Source: Oscillospiraceae bacterium (GTDB lineage: Bacteria > Bacillota > Clostridia > Oscillospirales > Oscillospiraceae). From it: a stretch of 64,000 nt of DNA. A model generated the notes under the pieces. It saw nothing but the letters and a program-made list of their open reading frames with translations. It had not been told where the DNA came from and did no database searches. A program made the translations under genes and the position numbers. Shown here in pieces: positions 50,723 through 60,196 of the stretch. Where the stretch lies: positions 186,001-250,000 of the forward strand of contig SVMM01000001.1 of NCBI GenBank assembly GCA_015067435.1. Direction: 5' to 3'. Within the stretch, counting starts at the first letter, position 1. Each line of letters begins with the position of its first letter.

Positions 50723-52222
50723 ATGGCAGAAGAAAACATCACGAACGCCCCCGAGCAGGACATTTCCGAAATTCTCAAGGTCCGCCGCGAGAAGCTCAAG
50801 GCCTTGCAGGACGCGGGGCGCGACCCGTTCACCGTGACGAAGTTCGACGTCACGCACCACACGCAGGAGATCAAGGACAACTTCGACGCGCTGGAGGGGA
50901 AGAGCGTCTCCGTCGCGGGACGCCTCATGTCCAAGCGCGGCATGGGCAAGGTCAGCTTCTGCGACATGCAGGACAAGACCGGCCGCATCCAGCTCTACGC
51001 CCGCAAGGACGAGATGGACGAGGACGCCTACAACGAGTTCAAGAAGTACGACATCGGCGACATCGTCGGCGTCAGCGGCGAGGTCTTCCGCACCCAGCGC
51101 GGCGAGATGAGCGTCCGCTGCAAGGAGATCACGCTGCTCAGTAAGTCGCTCCAGCCGCTGCCGGAGAAGTTCCACGGCCTGCAGGACAAGGAGATCCGCT
51201 ACCGCCAGCGCTACGTCGACCTGATCGTCAACCCCGAGAGCAAGCGGAATTTTGAGATCCGCAGCAAGTTTGTCAGCTTCCTGCGCCGCTATCTCGACTC
51301 CCTCGGCTTCATGGAGGTCGAGACGCCGGTTTTGAGCCCCATCGCGGGCGGCGCGAACGCGCGCCCCTTCATCACGCACCACAACGCGCTGGACATCGAC
51401 ATGTACATGCGCATCGCGACCGAGCTGCACTTGAAGCGCCTGATCGTCGGCGGCATGGAGCGCGTGTACGAGGTGGGCCGCATCTTCCGCAACGAGGGCA
51501 TGGACACCAAGCACAACCCCGAGTTCACCACCTGCGAGCTCTATCAGGCGTACACGAACCTCAGCGGTATGATGGACATTCTGGAAAACATCCTCTCCGG
51601 CGCGGCGAAGGAGATCCACGGCGGCTACAAGGTCACGTGGCTCGGCAACGAGATCGACCTGACGCCCGGCTTCCGCCGCCTGACCATGGCGGACGCGGTG
51701 AAGGAGTACGTCGGCGTCGATTTCATGGCGTGCGAGGGCGACGCGGAGAAGGGCGTCGCGCTGGCGAAGAGCGCCGGCGTCGACATGGACGGCGTGGACA
51801 AGACGTGGGGCAACGCGCTCTACGAGACCTTCGACCAGAAGGTCGAGGAAAAGCTCGTCCAGCCGACGTTCATCACGATGTACCCGGTCGAGGTCTCGCC
51901 GCTGGCGAAGCGCAGCCCGACCGACCACTGCCTCACCGAGCGGTACGAGCTCTTCATCTGCGGCTGCGAGATGGGCAACGCGTTTTCCGAGCTCAACGAC
52001 CCCATCGACCAGTACGAGCGCTTCAAGGCGCAGGCGCAAAAGCGCGCCAACGGCGACGAGGAGGCGGACATGATGGACGAGGACTTCGTCCTCGCGCTGG
52101 AGTACGGCATGCCCCCGACGGGCGGCCTCGGCTTCGGCATCGACCGCTGCTCGATGATGCTCTGCGGCACGGACTCGATCCGCGATGTGATCCTGTTCCC
52201 GACGATGAAGCCGCAGGACTGA
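50723..52222 (+). CDS. lysS: Lysine-tRNA ligase, class II
   Basis: A 499-residue class IIb synthetase. The OB-fold anticodon domain ([21 protein letters not shown]) is followed by motif 1 ([21 protein letters not shown]), motif 2 ([17 protein letters not shown]) and motif 3 ([13 protein letters not shown]). ATG at 50723 follows GAGGAG. No T-box is present because the gene is in the greA operon. The product charges the tRNA-Lys encoded at 28987. Confidence 0.98.
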   Translation: MAEENITNAPEQDISEILKVRREKLKALQDAGRDPFTVTKFDVTHHTQEIKDNFDALEGKSVSVAGRLMSKRGMGKVSFCDMQDKTGRIQLYARKDEMDEDAYNEFKKYDIGDIVGVSGEVFRTQRGEMSVRCKEITLLSKSLQPLPEKFHGLQDKEIRYRQRYVDLIVNPESKRNFEIRSKFVSFLRRYLDSLGFMEVETPVLSPIAGGANARPFITHHNALDIDMYMRIATELHLKRLIVGGMERVYEVGRIFRNEGMDTKHNPEFTTCELYQAYTNLSGMMDILENILSGAAKEIHGGYKVTWLGNEIDLTPGFRRLTMADAVKEYVGVDFMACEGDAEKGVALAKSAGVDMDGVDKTWGNALYETFDQKVEEKLVQPTFITMYPVEVSPLAKRSPTDHCLTERYELFICGCEMGNAFSELNDPIDQYERFKAQAQKRANGDEEADMMDEDFVLALEYGMPPTGGLGFGIDRCSMMLCGTDSIRDVILFPTMKPQD

Positions 52223-52238
52223 AAAACAGCATATCCCG

Positions 52239-52270
52239 CAGCGCCCGCCGAACCGGCGGGCGCTGTTTTC
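52239..52270 (+). terminator. Terminator after lysS
   Basis: CAGCGCCCGCCG (52239-52250) pairs with CGGCGGGCGCTG (52254-52265), followed by TTTTC. Confidence 0.85.
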
Positions 52271-52308
52271 TTGCCCCCGCGCGCGGCCCCGACCACCATA
52301 TACTGTGC

Positions 52309-52337
52309 TTGCGCGCAAGGCGCGAAACGCGTATAAT
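52309..52337 (+). promoter_or_regulatory. Promoter for gpmA
   Basis: TTGCGC (52309-52314), 17-bp spacer, TATAAT (52332-52337). Confidence 0.75.
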
Positions 52338-52376
52338 ATTCGGTGGACAATTATTTTTGACAAAGGAGAACCGATT

Positions 52377-53123
52377 ATGATGAAACTCGTGCTGCTCCGC
52401 CACGGCGAGAGCGAATGGAACAAGCTGAACCTGTTCACCGGCTGGATGGACGTGGATCTGAGCGACAAGGGCCGCGAGGAGGCGAAGGCCGCCGGACAGA
52501 CCCTCAAGGCGGAGGGCTACGACTTCGACGTGTGCTATACCTCGTACTTGAAGCGCGCCATCCACACACTGAACATCACGCTCGACGAGATGGACCGCGC
52601 TTGGCTGCCCGTCATCAAGAGCTGGAAGCTCAACGAGCGCCACTACGGCGCGCTGCAGGGCCTCAACAAGTCCGAGACCGCCGAGAAGTACGGCGAGGAT
52701 CAGGTCAAGATCTGGCGCCGCAGCTTCGACGTCAAGCCCCCGGAGCTTGCCGCGGACGACGAGCGCAGCGCGACGAAGCAGGCGATGTACCGCGGCGTCG
52801 ATCCGGCGCTGCTGCCCGCGAACGAGAGTCTGGAGACCACCATCGAGCGCGTGGTCCCCTATTTTGAGGAGGTCATCAAGCCCGACATGGCGGCGGGCAA
52901 GCGCGTGGTCATCGCGGCGCACGGCAACTCCCTGCGCGCGCTGGTGAAGTATTTCGACAACGTCAGCCGTGAGGAGATCATCGGCATCAACATCCCGACG
53001 GCGGTGCCGCTGGTCTACGAGTTCGACGATGATTTCCACGCCGTGAAGCACTACTATCTCGGCGATCAGGACGCCATCGCTGCGAAGATGCAGGCGGTCG
53101 CCAACCAGGGCAAGAAGAAGTAA
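52377..53123 (+). CDS. gpmA: 2,3-bisphosphoglycerate-dependent phosphoglycerate mutase
   Basis: A 248-residue glycolytic enzyme. [12 protein letters not shown] carries the phosphohistidine, [16 protein letters not shown] the substrate-binding segment, and [14 protein letters not shown] the second catalytic His. Two tandem ATGs lie at 52377 and 52380; AAAGGAG favours the first. It has its own promoter and probably reads through to the SWIM gene 11 bp later. Confidence 0.96.
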   Translation: MMKLVLLRHGESEWNKLNLFTGWMDVDLSDKGREEAKAAGQTLKAEGYDFDVCYTSYLKRAIHTLNITLDEMDRAWLPVIKSWKLNERHYGALQGLNKSETAEKYGEDQVKIWRRSFDVKPPELAADDERSATKQAMYRGVDPALLPANESLETTIERVVPYFEEVIKPDMAAGKRVVIAAHGNSLRALVKYFDNVSREEIIGINIPTAVPLVYEFDDDFHAVKHYYLGDQDAIAAKMQAVANQGKKK

Positions 53124-53134
53124 ACGCCGGAGCC

Positions 53135-54571
53135 ATGCAGATCACGGAGGAATGGATCCAATGGCACGCGCCGGGTCCGGTGATTGTCAAAAAAGGGCGC
53201 GAGCTGTCCGAAAAGGGCTGCTTTTCCGCGCGCTGTTATACCGCGGATAAAAAGACCTGCTGGGCGGAGTGCTCCGGCAGCGCGCACAACCCTTACTATG
53301 CCTTTCTCGACTGGTCGATCGACGAGCGCGAGCCGGGCTTCGGCTGCTCCTGCTCCAGCCCGCACCATCCCTGCAAGCACGTGTGCGGCCTGATGTACGA
53401 GCTGTACTACGACAAGCCCTTCACCGTGGCGGAGATCCCGCCCTACGTGCTCAAGGCGCGGGAGAAGTTCGCCAAGGAGCGCGCGCGGGAGGCGGAGCGT
53501 CTGGCGCGCGCGCGGCGGTACGACGCCGCCGTGCGGGACAAGAAGCTGGAGCGGCAGCTCGAAGCGCTCGCCAAGGCGGAGGCGCTGTCGGACGAGCTGC
53601 TGCGCGGCGGTCTGGACGCGATCTCCGAGCTGCCCTCGCAGTCGCTGGAGCGCATGGCGACGGAGCTGGGCAACTATGAGCTGCCCAGCGCGCAGGCGGC
53701 GCTGGAGCACGCCGCGTATTACGACCGGCTGGCGCAGCAGGACGAGGAGCTTGCGCCTGCCTATCGCGCGGAGATGGTGCGCAACCTCGCGGCGCTGCGC
53801 GTGCTCATCGCCCGCGCGCGCGGGTTTCTGAACACCGAGCGCGCGCCGGGAAGCTACGGCGCGGAGGACCCCGTGCTCTACGAGCAGCTCGGCGGCGTGT
53901 GGAAAAACGAGGAGCTGCGGGAGCTTGGCTCCTGCCGCAGGAACGCGCGGCTGGTGCAGCTCTCGTTCGACGTGTCCCACGACGAGGGGCGGCGCGTGTT
54001 CGCCGAGCGCGGCTTCTGGGCGGAGCTGACGCAGGGCGACGTGGTGCAGACGTACACCTCCCGCCGCTCGAAGGACGGCAAGTACACCGCACTGGAGGAC
54101 ACCTGCTTCGACCTGGTGGAGACGCCCATGCTCTACGAGGCGCCGAACTCCCCCTTCCGCCGCGTGTGGTGGGAGGATTCCGTGAGGTCGGAGCTGACGA
54201 CGGAGGACCGCGAGGCGGTGCTGCACTGCGCCGCGCCGCGGCTCGCAGACGTTATCGGTCCGGCGCGCGAGCAGATCGCGGAGCCGCTGATGCCCGGCTG
54301 GTATCCCGCTCTCGTGGCGGTGGGCCGCGTGGGCTACGTGGACGGCGTGCCGGTGCTGGAAGACCCGGAGGGCGCGCGCATCGCCCTGCGCGACCGCGAG
54401 GAGGACGGCGGCGTTTTGGCTTCGGTGGGACGCCTGATGGTGATGCAGGAGCCGCCGAAGGCGGGCGACGCGCTGTTCGGATTGCTGTTTTACGACGACG
54501 GGACGCACAGCATCTGCCTGCATCCCTACAGCCTTGTGACGGCGGACGAGATCATCCGCCTGCAATTTTGA
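53135..54571 (+). CDS. SWIM zinc-finger protein
   Basis: A 478-residue protein. The SWIM zinc motif CSC-x6-CKH-x-C is at about residues 71-84, preceded by CFSARCYTADKKTCWAECSGS. A charged coiled-coil segment (about 105-150, AREKFAKERAREAERLARAR) follows, then a strand-rich C-terminal region without a known motif. SWIM proteins bind DNA or proteins; bacterial ones often occur beside HEAT-repeat, MoxR-ATPase and VWA genes of unknown function. Here only the HEAT partner is present directly downstream. The ribosome site is weak, suggesting coupling to gpmA. Confidence 0.85.
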   Translation: MQITEEWIQWHAPGPVIVKKGRELSEKGCFSARCYTADKKTCWAECSGSAHNPYYAFLDWSIDEREPGFGCSCSSPHHPCKHVCGLMYELYYDKPFTVAEIPPYVLKAREKFAKERAREAERLARARRYDAAVRDKKLERQLEALAKAEALSDELLRGGLDAISELPSQSLERMATELGNYELPSAQAALEHAAYYDRLAQQDEELAPAYRAEMVRNLAALRVLIARARGFLNTERAPGSYGAEDPVLYEQLGGVWKNEELRELGSCRRNARLVQLSFDVSHDEGRRVFAERGFWAELTQGDVVQTYTSRRSKDGKYTALEDTCFDLVETPMLYEAPNSPFRRVWWEDSVRSELTTEDREAVLHCAAPRLADVIGPAREQIAEPLMPGWYPALVAVGRVGYVDGVPVLEDPEGARIALRDREEDGGVLASVGRLMVMQEPPKAGDALFGLLFYDDGTHSICLHPYSLVTADEIIRLQF

Positions 54572-54577
54572 TCGGTT

Positions 54578-56182
54578 ATGGAACTGGACGCATTATTCAA
54601 TTACAAAGAGTGTTTGGAAGCCGCCGCCGTCGCCGGGACGGACAACATCCCTGAGGACCGGCGCCTGTGGGAGGCGGTGGAGCTGCTGCCGCCGCTGGCG
54701 GAGCAGGGCAGCATGTTCGAGCGCGTCGAATCCGAGGCGCGCGCCCTGCTGACGGCGGAGGACGAGGCGCGCCCCGGCTTGCTGCTCGACCTGCTGGCGC
54801 TCGTGACCGCGACGGAACGTCTTTCCGCCGTGACGGACGTGCCCGGCGAGCTCAAGCCGATGCGCGGCGGCAGCGGAAGCCGCGTCCGCGCGCCGTACAG
54901 CCGCCTCGCGCCGCTGATCGACGCGCTGGAGGGCTCGGGCAGGGGACGGCTGTCCATCATTGAGGACGCGTGGCAGAACCATCCGGAGGACTTCGGGGAC
55001 TACCGCGTGCTGCCGCATCTGGTGGACGCGCTCGGCGACCCGAACGAGGAGATGGAGGAGCTTGCCGCCACCATCCTGACGAAGCTGGACTCGCGCGCAA
55101 TCCACTTTTTGAAGGACGGCTTCCAGCCGGACGGCCGCCGCGCGATGGCGCGGCGCGTGTACTGGGTGGCGCGGCTGACCGGCGCGCGCGAAAACGAGTG
55201 GCTGCTTTCCATCCTGCCCGAGAGCCGCGGCGAGGTGCGCGAGGCGGTGATCGGCGCGCTTGGCGTGTCGCAGGACAACGCGCCGCTGCTCATCGAGCTG
55301 TTCCACACCGAGGAGGGCAAGTGCCGCGACGCGGCGCTGCGCGCCCTGTCGTACATGGATGACGAGGAGAGCCGCGCGCTGTGGACGCAGGAGCTGGAGG
55401 CGAGCGCCGACTGCCCGACCTGTCTGGAGGGCGTGGAATCGACGCTCGGCGGCGAGATGGCGGCAAAGGCGCTGCACGACGTGTTCAACGAGGCGCTTGC
55501 GCGCAAGTCGAAGGACTGCACGCGCGCGGAGATGCTGACGCTCGCCCACGCGATCTACGCTGCCTATGGCAAGTGCTCCGGCGCGCTGCACAACGAGTGG
55601 ATCGCGCTTGCCAGGCAGATGAACGCGCTGGAGAAGATCCGTCCCACGCGCGCGTCGGGCGGCTGGGACCTCACGGCGGCGGAGATGCTGGAAAAGTGCC
55701 TGCTGGAAACGGTGCTGTGGACCCCCCGCGAGAGCGTGCGCGCGCTGGTGGAGGAGCTGGCGGCGCTCAAGCCGGGACATTTTCTCGGCGCGGCGGTGCT
55801 CTGGTCCCTGCTCACGCAGGGTGAGGAGGCGTTCAACCGCTATGGGAAGTACATTGTGAAAAACGGCATCCTGCGGCGGGAGAGTTCAGCCGAGCGCGCG
55901 AACCGCATCCAGATCATGCGCGCCCTCGCCGCCGTGCGCTACGACAAGTTCGAGGGCTGGCACATCTCGTTCTCGCGCAAGGACGCGCTCACCGGCATGA
56001 CGGTGGGGCGCGTATACCACCTGCCGTCCTTCGATTCACGCTGGGCGGAGGCGTTGAGCGACCCGAAGGTCAATCAGGACGGCGCGGTGTTCGATCTGGA
56101 AAACCCGTGGGTGATGAAAAAGCAGATCTTCCGCATGGAGTGGATCACGCTGCCGATGGACGCAGCGCCGCCGGAGGAATAA
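54578..56182 (+). CDS. HEAT-repeat-like protein paired with the SWIM gene
   Basis: A 534-residue, mainly helical protein. Repeated helix pairs of HEAT type are visible between about 125 and 290, for example LPHLVDALGDPNEEMEELAA, REAVIGALGVSQDNAPLLIE and CRDAALRALSYMDDEESRAL. The C-terminal 230 residues carry no motif I recognise. It starts 6 bp after the SWIM gene and ends at a terminator, so the two form a unit. Proteins of this pairing are known from MoxR/VWA clusters, but none lie in the window. Function is unknown. Confidence 0.75.
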   Translation: MELDALFNYKECLEAAAVAGTDNIPEDRRLWEAVELLPPLAEQGSMFERVESEARALLTAEDEARPGLLLDLLALVTATERLSAVTDVPGELKPMRGGSGSRVRAPYSRLAPLIDALEGSGRGRLSIIEDAWQNHPEDFGDYRVLPHLVDALGDPNEEMEELAATILTKLDSRAIHFLKDGFQPDGRRAMARRVYWVARLTGARENEWLLSILPESRGEVREAVIGALGVSQDNAPLLIELFHTEEGKCRDAALRALSYMDDEESRALWTQELEASADCPTCLEGVESTLGGEMAAKALHDVFNEALARKSKDCTRAEMLTLAHAIYAAYGKCSGALHNEWIALARQMNALEKIRPTRASGGWDLTAAEMLEKCLLETVLWTPRESVRALVEELAALKPGHFLGAAVLWSLLTQGEEAFNRYGKYIVKNGILRRESSAERANRIQIMRALAAVRYDKFEGWHISFSRKDALTGMTVGRVYHLPSFDSRWAEALSDPKVNQDGAVFDLENPWVMKKQIFRMEWITLPMDAAPPEE

Positions 56183-56188
56183 CAACGT

Positions 56189-56220
56189 CAACGGAGCCGG
56201 TTTCGCGGCTCCGTTGTTCT
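56189..56220 (+). terminator. Terminator after the SWIM/HEAT pair
   Basis: Perfect 11-bp stem CAACGGAGCCG/CGGCTCCGTTG followed by TTCT. Confidence 0.75.
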
Positions 56221-56281
56221 ATCCTGTCTGCGCGCGCCATAGACTGCCCTGCGAAGCATCTTGGGAGAGGGGGACGCGGTC

Positions 56282-56860
56282 ATGGCGATGACTTGGGTGT
56301 GGACGGGGATGGTGGCGCTGTCGCTGCTGTTCGGCGCCTGGACGGGCAACCTTGCCGCGCTGGGCGGCGCGGCGTTCGAGGGGGCGCGCGCCGCCGTGGA
56401 GCTGTGCGTCTCCATGGCGGGGGTGATGTGCCTGTGGACGGGCGTGATGGAGGTCATGCGGCAAAGCGGCATGACTGAAAAGCTCGCGCAGGCGTTCCGC
56501 CCGCTGCTGCGGCGGCTCCTGCCCCGCGCCGCGCGCGACGCGGAGACGCTCGCCGCGCTGTCGGCGAATCTGTCCGCGAACCTGCTGGGGCTGGGCAACG
56601 CGTCCACGCCGCTGGGCATCCGCGCCGCGCGCGCCATGGCGCGCGGCTGCGAGGGCGTCGCGTCCGACGAGCTGTGCCTGCTCGTCGTGCTCAACTCCGC
56701 GTCGATCCAGCTGCTGCCCACCACCGTCGCGGGCGTCCGCGCCGCGTTGGGCAGCAAGGCGCCGTTCGACATCCTGCCCGCCGTCTGGCTCGCGTCGGCG
56801 CTGTCGGTCGCGGCGGGGCTGGGCGCGGCGAAGCTGCTCGCGCGCGTGTGGAGGGATTAG
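56282..56860 (+). CDS. spmA: Spore maturation protein A
   Basis: A 192-residue membrane protein of the nucleoside recognition (Gate) domain family. ALSANLSANLLGLGNASTPLGIRA and LVVLNSASIQLLPTTV are the SpmA signatures; three or four hydrophobic segments are visible. SpmA and SpmB help dehydrate the spore core. ATG at 56282 follows GGGGGA. A CATAGACT box at about 56235 resembles a mother-cell sigma -10, but no convincing -35 is present. The usual neighbour dacB is absent here. Confidence 0.92.
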   Translation: MAMTWVWTGMVALSLLFGAWTGNLAALGGAAFEGARAAVELCVSMAGVMCLWTGVMEVMRQSGMTEKLAQAFRPLLRRLLPRAARDAETLAALSANLSANLLGLGNASTPLGIRAARAMARGCEGVASDELCLLVVLNSASIQLLPTTVAGVRAALGSKAPFDILPAVWLASALSVAAGLGAAKLLARVWRD

Positions 56861-56861
56861 G

Positions 56862-57383
56862 ATGCTGCTCTCCGACCTGATCGTGCCGACGCTTCTCTGC
56901 GGCGTCGGGCTCTACGGCGCGCGCCGCCGCGTGGACGTCTACGGCGCGCTGACACGCGGCGCGGAGGAGGGGCTGACGGTGCTGCTGCACGTGCTGCCGT
57001 CGCTCGTGGGGCTGATGACCGCGATCTACATGTTCCGCGCGTCCGGCGCGGCGGACTGCCTCGGCCGTGTGCTCGCGCCGCTGCTCACGGCGCTCGGCAT
57101 CCCGCCGGAGACGGCGCCGCTGCTGCTTGTCCGTCCGGTTTCGGGCAGCGGGGCGCTGGCGGTGGGCAGCGAGCTGATGGAGACCTACGGCCCCGATTCC
57201 TACGTCGGGCGCGTCACGGCGGTGATGCTGGGGTCGAGCGAGACGACGTTCTACACCGTCGCGGTGTACTACGGCGCGGCGGGCATCCACAAGACGCGCT
57301 ATACCATCCCGGCGGCGCTGGCTGCGGACGCCGTGATGTTCTTCGCCTCGGCGCTGGCGGTGCGGGCGCTGTTCGGCGGTTGA
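56862..57383 (+). CDS. spmB: Spore maturation protein B
   Basis: A 173-residue membrane protein: LVGLMTAIYMFRASGAADCL, LLLVRPVSGSGALAVGSELM and GSSETTFYTVAVYYGAAGI are family signatures. It starts one base after the spmA stop and is surely co-expressed. The stop codon overlaps the -35 box of the psuG promoter. Confidence 0.93.
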   Translation: MLLSDLIVPTLLCGVGLYGARRRVDVYGALTRGAEEGLTVLLHVLPSLVGLMTAIYMFRASGAADCLGRVLAPLLTALGIPPETAPLLLVRPVSGSGALAVGSELMETYGPDSYVGRVTAVMLGSSETTFYTVAVYYGAAGIHKTRYTIPAALAADAVMFFASALAVRALFGG

Positions 57384-57408
57384 CATTTTGCCGCCGAGGC
57401 GCTACAAT
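57380..57408 (+). promoter_or_regulatory. Promoter for psuG
   Basis: TTGACA (57380-57385), 17-bp spacer, TACAAT (57403-57408). The -35 overlaps the spmB stop codon. Confidence 0.8.
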
Positions 57409-57442
57409 GAGGCGCATAAATCCAAACAAAGGAGACAACGAC

Positions 57443-58368
<926 letters not shown>

Positions 58369-58369
<1 letters not shown>

Positions 58370-58641
58370 TGCCGCGCGCAATTCTTTGGATCATAACGGT
58401 TTACGCCGCGGCGATGAACGTCGCGGCGTTTGCCGTATTCGGTATGGACAAGCGCCGGGCGAGGAAAAACGCATGGCGCGTGCCGGAGAAAACGCTCTTT
58501 CTGCTCGCGCTCGCGGGCGGGAGCCTCGGCGCGGTGTGCGGCATGTGCGCCTTTCGCCACAAGACGCGGCATTGGTATTTTCGATACGGCCTCCCCGCGA
58601 TTTTGCTGGCGCACTGCGCGCTGCTCGCTTGGATTTTGTGA
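58369..58641 (+). CDS. DUF1294 small membrane protein
   Basis: A 90-residue protein with three hydrophobic segments. The FGMDKRRARKNAWRVPEKTL and GGSLGAVCGM-FRHKTRHWYFRYG pattern is diagnostic of the DUF1294 family, whose function is unknown. It is translationally coupled to psuG by a one-base overlap. Confidence 0.88.
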
Positions 58642-58661
58642 AACAGTCGGGAGGACAGGCA

Positions 58662-59363
58662 ATGAAGATCGAGTGCGTCTGGGAACACAACGGAAGTGAC
58701 AGCCTGCTTTACGCGTGCGGCTTCCCCGGAGCCTTCGCGAGGGGTTCCTCCGTGGAGGAGGCCCTGCGAAAAATGCCCCGCGAGATCGCATCCTACGCGG
58801 CCTGGGCAAACATGGCGCCCGACGCGCCCCTTGACGTGGTCGTCGTGCAGGAGAAGGCGTCCGGCCTCGACGTCCGGGACGCGGACAGCGACGTGCTTTT
58901 CGATACGGAGCGCTCGCCTCTGACGGAAAGCGCGTATCAGAGCCTGAAGGCGCTTGCCATGAAGTCCGCCGCGGATTTTCTCGCGCTCTATCGCACCTTC
59001 CCCGACCGGGACAAAACCGTCCTTCCCGCGCGAAAGACCTTCTACGGGGACGTGCCGCGCACGGCGGAGGAAATGTATCTGCACACGAAAAACGTGAACG
59101 CATACTACTGGGGCGAGATCGGCGTCGACGCGGACAACGGCGGGACCATAGCGGAATGCAGGGCGAGAGGGTTTGAATCGCTGGAACAAAGCGGCGATTT
59201 TCTCTCCGGCGGGGTGTTTGACGGGAGCTGGGGCGAGCAGTGGTCGCTTGCCAAGGTGCTCAGGCGGTTCCTCTGGCACGACAGGATACACGCAAAAGCC
59301 ATGTACCGCATGGGCGTGCAGACCTTCGGAGCAGACGCCGTCCCCAACATTTTCCGCTTTTGA
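58662..59363 (+). CDS. Hypothetical protein, HicB-like N terminus and DinB-like C terminus
   Basis: A 233-residue protein. The first 50 residues (YACGFPGAFARGSSVEEALRKM) resemble a HicB-type small fold. The remainder is helical with an LHTKNVNAYYWGEI helix and a RRFLWHDRIHAKAMYRM segment, the histidine pattern of DinB/YfiT-like metal-binding four-helix proteins. No nearby gene suggests a role, and there is no HicA partner. GGGAGGAC lies before the ATG. The domain readings are by eye only. Confidence 0.65.
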   Translation: MKIECVWEHNGSDSLLYACGFPGAFARGSSVEEALRKMPREIASYAAWANMAPDAPLDVVVVQEKASGLDVRDADSDVLFDTERSPLTESAYQSLKALAMKSAADFLALYRTFPDRDKTVLPARKTFYGDVPRTAEEMYLHTKNVNAYYWGEIGVDADNGGTIAECRARGFESLEQSGDFLSGGVFDGSWGEQWSLAKVLRRFLWHDRIHAKAMYRMGVQTFGADAVPNIFRF

Positions 59364-59391
59364 CGCGCCGGAGAAGCGGTATCCATCCATG

Positions 59392-59427
59392 AAAAAAGGA
59401 AGCGGAACGTTCCGCTTCCTTTTTGTT
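59392..59427. terminator. Bidirectional terminator
   Basis: AAAAAGGAAGCGGA pairs with TCCGCTTCCTTTTT around ACGT; U-runs form in both directions between the convergent genes. Confidence 0.88.
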
Positions 59428-60196
59428 ATGCAATTCGGAAAAGCCGCCTGCCGTTCTCCGCCGTCAGCGCGACGATCGCCTCCGCCGTCGTGTCGCGCAC
59501 CTCCGCGAGCTTCGCCGCGACATGCGTGAGGTTCCGCGAGTTGTTGCGCGTGCCGCGCAGGGGCACGGGAGAGAGGTACGGCGCGTCCGTCTCGATGAGG
59601 ATGCGGTCATCCGGCGCCTCCCGCGCGACCTCGACGGCTTTCTTCGCGTTCTTGTAGGTCAGCGGCCCGTCGAAGCCGACGTACCAGCCGAGCTTCCACA
59701 GCTCGCGCGCCATCTCGACGCTGCCGGAGAAGCAGTGGAACACGCCGCGCGCCGCGGGAAACTCCCGCACGATGGCAAGGCTGTCGGCGTGCGCGTCGCG
59801 GTCGTGGACGATGACGGGCAAATCCAGCTCGACGGCGAGCGCCAGCTGGCGGCGGAACACGTCCTGCTGGAACTCCTTCGGCGGGTTCTCCGCCCAGTAG
59901 TAGTCCAGCCCGATCTCGCCGATCGCGACGGCCTTCGGGTGCTTCGCCAGCTCCCGGAGCGTTTCGATGTCCTCCGGCACGAAGGGCGCGCAGTTCTCGG
60001 GGTGGTATCCCACCGCCGCGTAGACGTGCGGGAACCGCTCCGCGAGCGCGATTGCGGCGCGTGAGGAATCGAGGTCGCAGCCGGGGTCGACGATCAGCCC
60101 GACGCCATTCTCCGGCATGGCGGCGAGCAGCTCGCCGCGGTCCGCGTCGAACGCCTCGTCGTCGTAATGCGCGTGTGTATCGAAAATCAGAGCCAT
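59426..60196 (-). CDS. tatD: TatD family metal-dependent deoxyribonuclease
   Basis: A 256-residue TIM-barrel hydrolase. IFDTHAHYDDEAF, AIGEIGLDYYW, VIVHDRDAH, GVFHCFSGS and ILIETDAPYLSP supply the metal ligands. TatD enzymes act as 3'-5' DNases or RNases in repair. ATG at 60196 overlaps the metG stop by one base (TGATG); a GTG two codons upstream is possible. metG-tatD is a conserved Firmicutes pair (metS-yabD). Confidence 0.95.
   Translation of the reverse strand: MALIFDTHAHYDDEAFDADRGELLAAMPENGVGLIVDPGCDLDSSRAAIALAERFPHVYAAVGYHPENCAPFVPEDIETLRELAKHPKAVAIGEIGLDYYWAENPPKEFQQDVFRRQLALAVELDLPVIVHDRDAHADSLAIVREFPAARGVFHCFSGSVEMARELWKLGWYVGFDGPLTYKNAKKAVEVAREAPDDRILIETDAPYLSPVPLRGTRNNSRNLTHVAAKLAEVRDTTAEAIVALTAENGRRLFRIA

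Noticed and set aside
53135-57383. Complete MoxR-VWA-SWIM defence-like cluster
   Set aside because: No AAA ATPase or VWA gene is present; the genes that follow are clearly spmA, spmB and psuG.
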